DNA from: Akkermansiaceae bacterium UBA3385
GTDB lineage: Bacteria; Verrucomicrobiota; Verrucomicrobiia; Verrucomicrobiales; Akkermansiaceae
DNA: 48,293 nucleotides
Direction: 5' to 3'
Assembly: GCA_002358905.1 (NCBI GenBank)
Contig: DEPT01000056.1
Coordinates: 1 to 48,293 of the forward strand
Both the position numbers and the translations under genes were made by a program. Shown here piece by piece: positions 40,771 through 48,293 of this stretch. Under the pieces are notes generated by a model. It was not told the DNA's origin, did no database searches, and worked only from the letters and a program-made list of their open reading frames with translations. The stretch's first letter is position 1, and each line of letters opens with the position of its first letter.

Positions 40771-43068
40771 TTAGCTCTCAGCCGAATCAGGCAGATATCC
40801 CCTGATTTTGCTGATACGCGTAGGATGACGAAGCTTACGCAGTGCCTTCGCCTCAATCTGGCGAATACGTTCACGGGTCACGTTAAACTGGCGTCCCACT
40901 TCTTCAAGAGTACGGGGATTACCATCCTTCAGACCGAAACGCTGCTCAATCACAGCACGCTCACGGGCATTCAACGTGTTCAGAACATCTCCAATCTTGT
41001 CACGCAATGAGTTATAAGATGCTCCATCCATGGGATTTTCAGCACTCTTATCCTCCAGGAAATCACCGAAGGAGGTATCATCAGAATCACCCACAGGCTG
41101 CTGCATGGAAATGGGCTGCTGTGCCATCTTCAGCACACTGCGCACCTTCTCCACAGACATCACCACACCCTTATTCGGCTCCTCAGCCAACGCCTGGGCA
41201 ATTTCTTCCGGAGAAGGTTCGCGTCCAAAGTCCTGCACCAGTTTCTTCTGCACACGCATGAGCTTGTTAATCGTCTCAATCATGTGCACAGGTATACGGA
41301 TGGTTCGAGCCTGGTCTGCAATGGAACGGGTAATAGCCTGGCGAATCCACCATGTAGCATAAGTAGAGAACTTGTAACCACGGCGGTACTCAAACTTCTC
41401 CACAGCCTTCATCAAGCCCATGTTACCCTCCTGAATCAAATCCAGGAACGCAAGACCTCGGTTCGTGTACTTCTTGGCAATGGAAATCACCAGACGAAGA
41501 TTAGCCTCAATCATCTCGCGCTTGGCAGCCTCAGCATCCTTCATGCTCTGGCTCATGAGCTTGTAATTCTCCAGGAACTGAGGTATCGGCATCCAGAGCT
41601 CCATTTCAAACTCCTTCAAAGCATCGCGATAAAGGGGGTTCTCCGGGTCACTTTCACGTTGACGGAGCACCTTCTTGATGCGAGCACGCAAATCGCGCAG
41701 TTCCTTTACAAAATCCTCATACACCTTTCCCTTGAACGAGAAACCGGCATACAGGCCGGAAAGGCGTTCCAGCTTTTCCTCAAACTCCTTCTGCGGAGCC
41801 GCCACGGACTTCTTACGCTTGCGCGCAGAGCACAGGCGAGCATACGCAGCCTGAGTCTCAGCATGATGCGTCATCACCTTAGTTACCAGGGGAGGCAGTT
41901 CCTTCAGGTACTTGTCACGGCGGTCGATATTCTTATCCACCACCACGCGGTCAAAGCGTTCTTCATTATGCTGCACCTTATCTGCGGTGTCACAATAGTA
42001 GATAGCCACAACACCGAAACGGTGCAGGTAACGCTGCAAATCCTCCTCAGCCTGGTCTATCTTACGAGAAATTTCAACTTCTTTCTGACGGGAAAGCAGG
42101 TCCTTGAGCCCCATTTGTTTCAGGTACATACGCACCGGGTCATCGAGGATATCAAGCTTGGCTTCCATCTTTTCAGCCTCATCCTCTTCGCCGGTCTCGC
42201 TCAAGCGCTGGCGTTCACCGTAAGTATCCACGTCAGAGGCATCAATGATATCAAACTGCATGCCACGCAAACGCTCCATGATTTCCTCGTAATCCGTAGG
42301 ATCAATCACATCGTGCGGCAGCACATCGTTGATATCATCATAGGTCAGGTAGCCCTGCTCCTGAGCCTGACGAATCAGTTCCTTAATCTTCTCCTGCACC
42401 ACCGGGCTGTTTACCAGGCGGCCATCCTTGGAAGTAAGCTCATCTGCAGAAAGAGGTTTAACAGCATACTCCTCCTCATCGCGAACTTCCACACCCACTT
42501 CATGGAGACGCTCGAAAAGGCGAGCCTGGTCGTTATCCTCAGCTTCATCCGGCGGCAGAGAATTCTCAATATCCTCAGAAGTCACATAGCCGTTATTCTT
42601 CTTTGCAATAGCAAGAAGAGACTTGAACGCAGCCTTCAGGGTAGCATCATCCGGGAAAAATTCATTCATCTCTGCAGCAGAAAGCTGCGGCGTGAAATGT
42701 TTGCTCTTTTTCTCCTTAGCCTTGGTATCCTTACTCTTCTTGGACTTACTATCCTTCACCTCATCTTCTTCGGCTTTCTCCTCAACAGGCTTCGGTGCAG
42801 GGGCAAGCCCCATCATGATATCAAAATCATCCGGTTCGGAAACAGGCACGGAAACTTCAGGCTCAGGAAGCACCACCTTCTCTTCTACTTCCGATGCAAC
42901 TTTCCTGACAGGCTTCTTATCCGTCTTGACTGCAGCAGGCTTCTTCACTTCAGCCTTAGGTGCCTTCACAGGCTTTTCCTTGGCTGTGGAGGAAGCAGCC
43001 TTTTTAGCAGCGGGTTTGGCAGCACTCTTAGCAGAAGTCTTAACTGAATCTTTTTTGGGCGTCGACAT
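40771..43068 (-). CDS. rpoD: Primary sigma factor RpoD, with histone-like tail and two region-1.1-like domains
   Basis: From ATG 43068 it has 765 residues. The C-terminal 500 residues are a standard group 1 sigma-70: region 1.2 (DDPVRMYLKQMGLKDLLSRQ), the non-conserved region, region 2 (RLVISIAKKYTNRGLAFLDL, IQEGNMGLMKAVEKFEYRRG, YKFSTYATWWIRQAITRSIA), region 3 and region 4 (LEEVGRQFNVTRERIRQIEA). The N-terminal 125 residues are rich in Lys, Ala and Pro, like a histone H1 tail, with an acidic part at about 60-110. Two domains resembling region 1.1 follow: about 140-200 (LLAIAKKNNGYVTSEDIENS) and about 225-282 (LIRQAQEQGYLTYDDINDVL). Usual RpoD has one. Open frame upstream to 43149 is rejected since the promoter and an inverted repeat lie there. 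Confidence 0.95.
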   Translation of the reverse strand: MSTPKKDSVKTSAKSAAKPAAKKAASSTAKEKPVKAPKAEVKKPAAVKTDKKPVRKVASEVEEKVVLPEPEVSVPVSEPDDFDIMMGLAPAPKPVEEKAEEDEVKDSKSKKSKDTKAKEKKSKHFTPQLSAAEMNEFFPDDATLKAAFKSLLAIAKKNNGYVTSEDIENSLPPDEAEDNDQARLFERLHEVGVEVRDEEEYAVKPLSADELTSKDGRLVNSPVVQEKIKELIRQAQEQGYLTYDDINDVLPHDVIDPTDYEEIMERLRGMQFDIIDASDVDTYGERQRLSETGEEDEAEKMEAKLDILDDPVRMYLKQMGLKDLLSRQKEVEISRKIDQAEEDLQRYLHRFGVVAIYYCDTADKVQHNEERFDRVVVDKNIDRRDKYLKELPPLVTKVMTHHAETQAAYARLCSARKRKKSVAAPQKEFEEKLERLSGLYAGFSFKGKVYEDFVKELRDLRARIKKVLRQRESDPENPLYRDALKEFEMELWMPIPQFLENYKLMSQSMKDAEAAKREMIEANLRLVISIAKKYTNRGLAFLDLIQEGNMGLMKAVEKFEYRRGYKFSTYATWWIRQAITRSIADQARTIRIPVHMIETINKLMRVQKKLVQDFGREPSPEEIAQALAEEPNKGVVMSVEKVRSVLKMAQQPISMQQPVGDSDDTSFGDFLEDKSAENPMDGASYNSLRDKIGDVLNTLNARERAVIEQRFGLKDGNPRTLEEVGRQFNVTRERIRQIEAKALRKLRHPTRISKIRGYLPDSAES

Positions 43069-43104
43069 AACAGTGGATAGAATTAAGGGCATACTCCACC
43101 CTTT

Positions 43105-43136
43105 ACGCATTTTGTCAAGTGTTTGGCAAAATGCGT
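43105..43136. repeat. Inverted repeat at the start of the rpoD transcript
   Basis: Ten-bp perfect arms ACGCATTTTG (43105-43114) and CAAAATGCGT (43127-43136) around 12 bp. The rpoD -10 box ends at 43141, so transcription should start around 43134, inside the right arm. It can be an operator or a 5'-end stem-loop of the mRNA. Confidence 0.7.
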
Positions 43137-43140
43137 GTGC

Positions 43141-43168
43141 ATGATACACCCATTTTCCATCTTGTCAA
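43141..43168 (-). promoter_or_regulatory. Promoter of rpoD
   Basis: Minus strand: consensus TTGACA (43168-43163), 16 bp, TATCAT (43146-43141), giving a leader of about 65 nt. A second TTGACA lies in the loop of the inverted repeat (43115-43120 region) but has no good -10 at a proper distance. Confidence 0.7.
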
Positions 43169-43210
43169 CACTCCGCCAACAACTTTTTGAATATTATGAC
43201 ACAATTTTTC

Positions 43211-45202
43211 TCAACTCAGAGCACCAAGTTCAGCCTCAAGTTCGGCTGTTTTACGCTCAATCTCCTCGCTCAGCTCCTCCCATCGTGTATAAAGCGTCTC
43301 GCTTTCCCGCTCCAGCTGCTGGTATTCCTGAGTAAGTTCCATGAGTTTCTGATTATCACTCATATTAGCAGGATTTTCCAGTTCTGCAGAGATAACCTCC
43401 TTACGTTCATCCTTTATTGCAATATCAGACTCAACCTGTTCGAGCTCCTGCTGAAGCGGTTTAAGAATCTTATTACGCTGCTGACGAGCCATTTCGCGGG
43501 CACGGCGCGCATCCTTGCGGTTTGAGCTCTGCGCCTGAGCCACCGGAGTGGCAGCTCCCTGCTGCAAAGCAACAGCTTTCAGGCGCTTCTCCTCAGACTC
43601 CACCGTCTCCAGGTAGGCGCTCACATTACCATAGAACAGGCGCGGAGCATAGCCGGGACGGAACTCCAACACCTTGTTCACAATGGGGTCCAGGAACTGG
43701 CGATTGTGCGAAACAATACAGTACGAGCCGGGATACTCAGCCAAAGCCCGCTGCAACACATCCTGACTCTGGAAATCGAGGTGGTTGGTCGGTTCGTCCA
43801 TAATCAGGAAGTTAGCAGGCTTGAGCAACATGCAGACCAGAGCCACGCGCGAACGCTCACCACCGGAAAGCACCCCGATTTTCTTGAAAACATCATCCCC
43901 GCGGAAAAGGAAGCAGCCCAGGATGTTGCGCACCATGGGGCGTGTCTCACGGCTGGCTGCCGCTTCCACGCACTCCAGCACTGTCTGCTCATTATTCAAC
44001 ACATCCGCGTGAGTCTGGGAGAAGAAGGCCACCTGGGTGTGGTGCCCGAAGGAAAACACACCGGAATCCGGAGCCTCGGTACCGGAAATCAGGCGGGTAA
44101 AAGTGGATTTACCGCTGCCGTTCACACCCACAATAGCAATGCGGTCGCCCTTCTCCATGGTGAAATCATAACCATTCAGCAGCGTAATGGGGCCGTAGGC
44201 CTTACAGGCCTTCTCCAGCTTCACCACCGTGTGACCACCGGGAGGAGGCGGTGGAAAGTGAAAACTCATCACAGCATCGTCATCTTCCACCTCAATAAGC
44301 TCCACCTTCTCAAGCTGTTTGATACGGCTCTGCACCTGAGTAGCCTTGGTGGCCTTGGCCCGGAAGCGGTCTATGAACTCCTGTGTCTTGGCAATCTCGC
44401 GCTGCTGAGCCTTAGCCTGGCGCAACAGAATCTCCTTGCGGGCCTTGCTTTCCTTCAGGTAGAAAGAGAAATTGCCGGCATATTCCTCAGCCCTGCCGTG
44501 GTGGAAGGCAATAGTGCGGGTCACCAGACTATCCAGCAAGGCCACATCGTGACTAATAATGCAGATAGCCCCGCGATACGTCCGCAAACTCTGTTCCAGC
44601 CAACGCTGGCTTTGCAAGTCCAGGTGATTGGTCGGTTCGTCCAGCAGTAGCACTTCCGGCTCCTGCAGCAGCAGTTTAGCCAGCGCAATTCGCATCTGCC
44701 AGCCTCCGGAGAACTCCCCGCAATCGCGTGTAAAATCTTTATCAGCAAAACCCAGGCCTCGCAGAATCGACTCCGTGCGCGGTCGCAGACGGGTAGCATC
44801 CCGGTCGTGCAAAATCAGCTCCAGGCGACCGATTTCTTCCAACGTATCCTTATACTCCGGCGTTGCGGCGTCCAGCTTCTGCAAATCAGCAGACAGGTCA
44901 TCTACAATCTGTTGCAGCTCCACGATATTGCCCACGCTACCCAGCACCTCGTCCAACAGCGGTGTGCCGGAGATATGAATACCATCCTGCGGCAGATAGC
45001 CCACCTGGGTATGCTTCGGCAGCATCACCTTGCCGTGGTCCGGCTCCATGCTGCCCACAATGCACTTCATGAGCGTGGACTTACCAGCACCATTCTGCCC
45101 GGCAAAAGCAATGCGGTCCCCCTGCTCCACCACAAAGGAAAGAGAATCGAACAGCACACGAGGGCCGAATTCAATATGCAGATCCTGAACAGCAAATACC
45201 AT
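43211..45202 (-). CDS. ABC-F family ATPase
   Basis: A 663-residue soluble protein with two ABC nucleotide-binding domains and no membrane segments, the ABC-F type that works on ribosomes. Walker A motifs are GQNGAGKST and GVNGSGKST; signatures are FSGGWQMRIALAKLLL and LSGGERSRVALVCMLL; Walker B are EVLLLDEPTNHLDLQS and NFLIMDEPTNHLDFQS. The linker between domains (RKEILLRQAKAQQREIAKTQ) is the P-site tRNA-interacting arm. The C-terminal 100 residues are a coiled coil, as in Uup/YbiT-like members. Translation-factor or resistance-type action cannot be told apart. The reading frame starts at 45202 next to a terminator hairpin; its own promoter is not clear. Confidence 0.93.
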   Translation of the reverse strand: MVFAVQDLHIEFGPRVLFDSLSFVVEQGDRIAFAGQNGAGKSTLMKCIVGSMEPDHGKVMLPKHTQVGYLPQDGIHISGTPLLDEVLGSVGNIVELQQIVDDLSADLQKLDAATPEYKDTLEEIGRLELILHDRDATRLRPRTESILRGLGFADKDFTRDCGEFSGGWQMRIALAKLLLQEPEVLLLDEPTNHLDLQSQRWLEQSLRTYRGAICIISHDVALLDSLVTRTIAFHHGRAEEYAGNFSFYLKESKARKEILLRQAKAQQREIAKTQEFIDRFRAKATKATQVQSRIKQLEKVELIEVEDDDAVMSFHFPPPPPGGHTVVKLEKACKAYGPITLLNGYDFTMEKGDRIAIVGVNGSGKSTFTRLISGTEAPDSGVFSFGHHTQVAFFSQTHADVLNNEQTVLECVEAAASRETRPMVRNILGCFLFRGDDVFKKIGVLSGGERSRVALVCMLLKPANFLIMDEPTNHLDFQSQDVLQRALAEYPGSYCIVSHNRQFLDPIVNKVLEFRPGYAPRLFYGNVSAYLETVESEEKRLKAVALQQGAATPVAQAQSSNRKDARRAREMARQQRNKILKPLQQELEQVESDIAIKDERKEVISAELENPANMSDNQKLMELTQEYQQLERESETLYTRWEELSEEIERKTAELEAELGALS

Positions 45203-45221
45203 AAGCAGGGGAAAGTATATA

Positions 45222-45259
45222 AAGGAAACGCAGGCACCGCCGGAATCGGGGTGCCTGCG
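45222..45259 (-). terminator. Terminator of the cyclophilin gene
   Basis: Ten-bp perfect stem CGCAGGCACC / GGTGCCTGCG (45259-45250 and 45238-45229 on the minus strand) with an 11-base loop, followed on the minus strand by TTTCCTTTATA. It lies between the cyclophilin stop and the ABC-F start, so any ABC-F promoter must be in or after it. Confidence 0.8.
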
Positions 45260-45274
45260 CAGGATTAAGGATTT

Positions 45275-45799
45275 TTACTTCTTGAGCATGCTGTTCCAGC
45301 GCTCAATATTGCGAGCCTGCTCCTCGAAGAGGTCAGCGCAGTCATCATGAATCTCGATGCTCACAATCTTATCACCCTGGCGAACAGCATTCACCACATC
45401 CTGGTCAGCATCGGAAAGCACCTCACCAAAAATGGTATGCTTACCGTTCAGCCACTCTGTGGGAACATGAGTAATGAAGAACTGGGAGCCGTTGGTGCCC
45501 TGTCCGGTCCAGGTGCGACCAGCATTAGCCATAGCCAGCAGGCCGGGCTTGGTGAACTTCAGGTCAGGGCGACACTCGTCATCAAACTTGTAGCCAGGGC
45601 CACCGCAACCGGTGCCCTCAGGGTCGCCTCCCTGAATCATGAAATCAGCAATCACACGGTGGAAAGTCAGACCATTGTAGAACCCCTTGCTGGCCAGATT
45701 AAGGAAGCTGGCGGCGGTCATGGGAGTCTTGGAAGCGAACACCGTGAGGTTAATATCGCCCTTGTTGGTCTTCATCGTGATCTTCTTATCTGTAGCCAT
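45275..45799 (-). CDS. Peptidyl-prolyl cis-trans isomerase, cyclophilin type
   Basis: A 174-residue cytoplasmic cyclophilin that speeds proline isomerisation. MKTNKGDINLTVFASKTPMT is the first strand region. The active-site segments are FYNGLTFHRVIADFMIQGGD (with the catalytic Arg), GLLAMANAGRTWTGQGTNGS and QFFITHVPTEWLNGKHTIFG. The C-terminus adds a helical tail of about 25 residues. The frame is open upstream to 45913, but the start at 45799 (MATDKK) begins the domain and lies 7 bp after a -10 box. It is divergent from the amidase gene, and both have back-to-back promoters in the 112 bp between them. Confidence 0.95.
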   Translation of the reverse strand: MATDKKITMKTNKGDINLTVFASKTPMTAASFLNLASKGFYNGLTFHRVIADFMIQGGDPEGTGCGGPGYKFDDECRPDLKFTKPGLLAMANAGRTWTGQGTNGSQFFITHVPTEWLNGKHTIFGEVLSDADQDVVNAVRQGDKIVSIEIHDDCADLFEEQARNIERWNSMLKK

Positions 45800-45806
45800 G
45801 CGCGGC

Positions 45807-45835
45807 ACCATACCACCCACCCGCATAAAAATCAA
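45807..45835 (-). promoter_or_regulatory. Predicted leaderless promoter of the cyclophilin gene
   Basis: Minus strand: TTGATT (45835-45830), 17 bp, TATGGT (45812-45807), then 7 bp (GCCGCGC) to the ATG at 45799. Confidence 0.6.
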
Positions 45836-45875
45836 GGGCAAAAACGCAGCCATGCCGCATTTCGCGCACACAGAC

Positions 45876-45904
45876 TTGCAACGCGCGCGGATATATGGTA
45901 CAAT
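45876..45904 (+). promoter_or_regulatory. Predicted leaderless promoter of the amidase gene
   Basis: TTGCAA (45876-45881), 17 bp, TACAAT (45899-45904), then 7 bp (CTGCCCC) to the ATG at 45912. Confidence 0.7.
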
Positions 45905-45911
45905 CTGCCCC

Positions 45912-46766
<855 letters not shown>

Positions 46767-46769
46767 ACC

Positions 46770-48074
46770 ATGAGCACCGAAGCACAGGAACCGGCAGCAA
46801 CCCCTATAAGCGTAATTATTGTGGGCATGGGCGGACGCGCCTCCATTTACTCCGCCGTAGCACTCACGAATCCGGAACTACTCAACGTGGTGGGTGTGGT
46901 GGATATCAACCCGGAGCGCATCAAACAGGCACAACTCATGTTCGACCTGCCGGATGAACACTGCTTCACTACCGTAGAGGAACTGGTGGCCGTGCCGAGA
47001 TTTGCCGATGCCGCCATCAACTGTACCATGGACCGTCTGCATGTGGCAACCTCCCTGCCCCTGCTGCGCCACGGCTATGATTTATTACTTGAGAAGCCCT
47101 ATGCGCTGAACGACGAAGAGGGCAAGCTTCTCATCGACTGCGCACGCGAAACCGGTCGCAAGGTCATGGTGTGCCATGTCCTGCGCTACACTCCCTTTTA
47201 CCGTTCTCTTCGCCGCGTGATCGCCTTGGGCACCATCGGAGATGTCATCAACATTCACATGGTCAACCAGGTTGGCTACCAGCACGAGTCCGTTTCTTTC
47301 GTGCGCGGCAAATATGCACGCGAGGAAATCTGTGGCTCGGGCATGCTACTCTCCAAATGCAGCCATGACCTGGACATCATGTCCTGGCTCATGGGCAACA
47401 ACATCCCCGTCACCATCTCCAGCGTTGGCAGTGTGCTGCAGTTCAAGGAGGAAAAAGCTCCGGAAGGCGCCGGCACGCACTGCCTGAACAATTGTCCCCT
47501 GGAGCGTGAATGCCCCTACTCTGCCCGCCGCCTGTACATTGAGAACCCCATGCGCTGGGCCAATAACGTGTGGCACGATACACACAGCAATCCGGCATCG
47601 GATGCAGAGAAAGAGGAAATCCTGCGTCGGGGGGATAATCCATTCAGCCGCTGTGTCTACCGCTGCAATATCAACATAGTGGACCACCAGTCCGTGCTCA
47701 TCCATTTCCGGGATGGTGCCACCGGCACTTTCTCCATGAATGGTGGAGCCACCATGCCCCGCCGCATTATTCACGTGACCGGCACACGCGGCGAAATCCA
47801 CGGCGATTTTGAACGCGAGCGCTTCCATGTGCGCCTGATTGACCCGGATGCCCCCGGCGGCTATACCGAGCGCACGCTTGATATCTCCGATTTCCAGCAA
47901 GGCGATGCTCACGGCGGAGGTGACCGCAGCATCGTGCTCGATTTCATTGCCTTGCTGCGTGGAGAACGAACCTCCCCCGGGTGCCCCACCTTGGAGGACA
48001 GCATCGTGGGCCACCGCATGGTATTCCTGGCAGAGAAATCAAGACTGGCCGGTGGAGCCGTGCAGCAATTCTGA
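46770..48074 (+). CDS. Gfo/Idh/MocA-family NAD(P)-dependent oxidoreductase
   Basis: A 434-residue dehydrogenase. The Rossmann fold is at the N-terminus (VIIVGMGGRASIYSAVALTN with the GxGG motif and acid in VVDINPERI); the family motif EKPYALNDEEG follows near 110. The C-terminal alpha/beta domain has GSGMLLSKCSHDLDIMSWLM with the conserved active-site His. A Cys cluster HCLNNCPLERECPYSARRLY (about 245-265) could bind a metal or only be structural; similar clusters occur in a subgroup of these proteins. The substrate is probably a sugar or cyclitol. It sits 3 bp after aguB and 3 bp before the helicase gene, so all three look co-transcribed. Confidence 0.9.
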   Translation: MSTEAQEPAATPISVIIVGMGGRASIYSAVALTNPELLNVVGVVDINPERIKQAQLMFDLPDEHCFTTVEELVAVPRFADAAINCTMDRLHVATSLPLLRHGYDLLLEKPYALNDEEGKLLIDCARETGRKVMVCHVLRYTPFYRSLRRVIALGTIGDVINIHMVNQVGYQHESVSFVRGKYAREEICGSGMLLSKCSHDLDIMSWLMGNNIPVTISSVGSVLQFKEEKAPEGAGTHCLNNCPLERECPYSARRLYIENPMRWANNVWHDTHSNPASDAEKEEILRRGDNPFSRCVYRCNINIVDHQSVLIHFRDGATGTFSMNGGATMPRRIIHVTGTRGEIHGDFERERFHVRLIDPDAPGGYTERTLDISDFQQGDAHGGGDRSIVLDFIALLRGERTSPGCPTLEDSIVGHRMVFLAEKSRLAGGAVQQF

Positions 48075-48077
48075 TTC

Positions 48078-48293
48078 ATGAGCGACCAGCCCACACGCTT
48101 CCGCTACCCGGATTTACCCATCTCCCGCCACCGCGAAGAGATTGCCGCAGCCCTGCGCAAGCACCAGGTTATCGTGGTGGTGGGTGAAACCGGCTCCGGC
48201 AAGACTACTCAGCTGCCCAAGATTGCGCTGGAGGTGGCCGGCAAGCGCCGCGGCAAGCTCGGGTGTACCCAGCCCCGCCGACTGGCAGCCGTG
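48078..48293 (+). CDS. DEAH-box helicase, HrpA/HrpB-like, N-terminal part only
   Basis: The first 72 codons of a gene cut by the right edge. Residues about 15-72 hold ISRHREEIAAALRKHQVIVV, the Walker A motif GETGSGKTTQLPK (motif I) and CTQPRRLAA (motif Ia, typical of DEAH-box RNA helicases). HrpA is the more likely of the two, but the fragment is too short to decide. The ATG is 3 bp after the oxidoreductase stop. Confidence 0.88.
   Translation, partial: MSDQPTRFRYPDLPISRHREEIAAALRKHQVIVVVGETGSGKTTQLPKIALEVAGKRRGKLGCTQPRRLAAV

Noticed and set aside
41284..43047. 587-residue forward ORF opposite rpoD
   Set aside because: It covers the sigma factor in antisense. Its leucine/histidine-rich sequence arises from the Lys/Glu-rich coding strand.

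Overview
The window reads as a chromosomal segment from a Verrucomicrobiota bacterium, most likely Akkermansiaceae. This is inferred from gene content, not from a search. The clues are an LpxC-FabZ fusion, a lipoprotein with an SHD1 domain (a fold common in the PVC group), verrucomicrobial-type pseudopilin genes, a TPR-secretin of the kind known from Akkermansia, and a scarcity of Shine-Dalgarno sequences. I found no rRNA, tRNA, phage, IS element or CRISPR array. Both ends are cut inside genes.

Layout. 1-3043 (-): the N-terminal part of a large secreted beta-solenoid protein with exact-period 336-bp tandem repeats. It is not obvious from forward-strand reading because it runs off the left edge. 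3044-3560: AT-rich and gene-free. 3561-9552 (-): a TetR regulator, an SHD1 lipoprotein, mazG, two small proteins, hemL and an NhaD/ArsB-type antiporter. 9713-13961 (+): lpxC/fabZ, then the classic rpmH-rnpA-yidD-yidC cluster. 14079-19945 (+): two paralogous membrane acyltransferases, nadB, a secreted protein and a HAD phosphatase-FolB fusion. 20045-26252 (+): an RND efflux system whose adaptor is two adaptor units in one chain, then a lipoprotein. 26310-29609 (-): three pseudopilin-like genes and an LplA-type ligase. 29764-34774 (+): uppP, signal peptidase I, a squalene/phytoene synthase, a STAS protein and a DUF2851 protein. 34811-40629 (-): a secretin operon ending in folD. 40771-45799 (-): rpoD, an ABC-F ATPase and a cyclophilin. 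45912-48293 (+): a putative N-carbamoylputrescine amidase, a Gfo/Idh/MocA oxidoreductase and the start of a DEAH helicase.

The most striking signal is in the promoters. Read by eye, six genes (starts 6880, 8208, 14079, 25560, 45799, 45912) carry a -35/-10 pair with 17-bp spacing whose -10 box ends only 7-8 nt before the ATG, so the mRNA should begin at or next to the start codon (leaderless). These promoters also decide several starts. Other points of note are the duplicated adaptor, the HAD-FolB fusion that could supply the poorly known phosphatase step of folate synthesis, a primary sigma factor with two region-1.1-like domains and a histone-like tail, an inverted repeat over the predicted rpoD transcription start, and a signal peptidase I with Arg at the catalytic Lys position.
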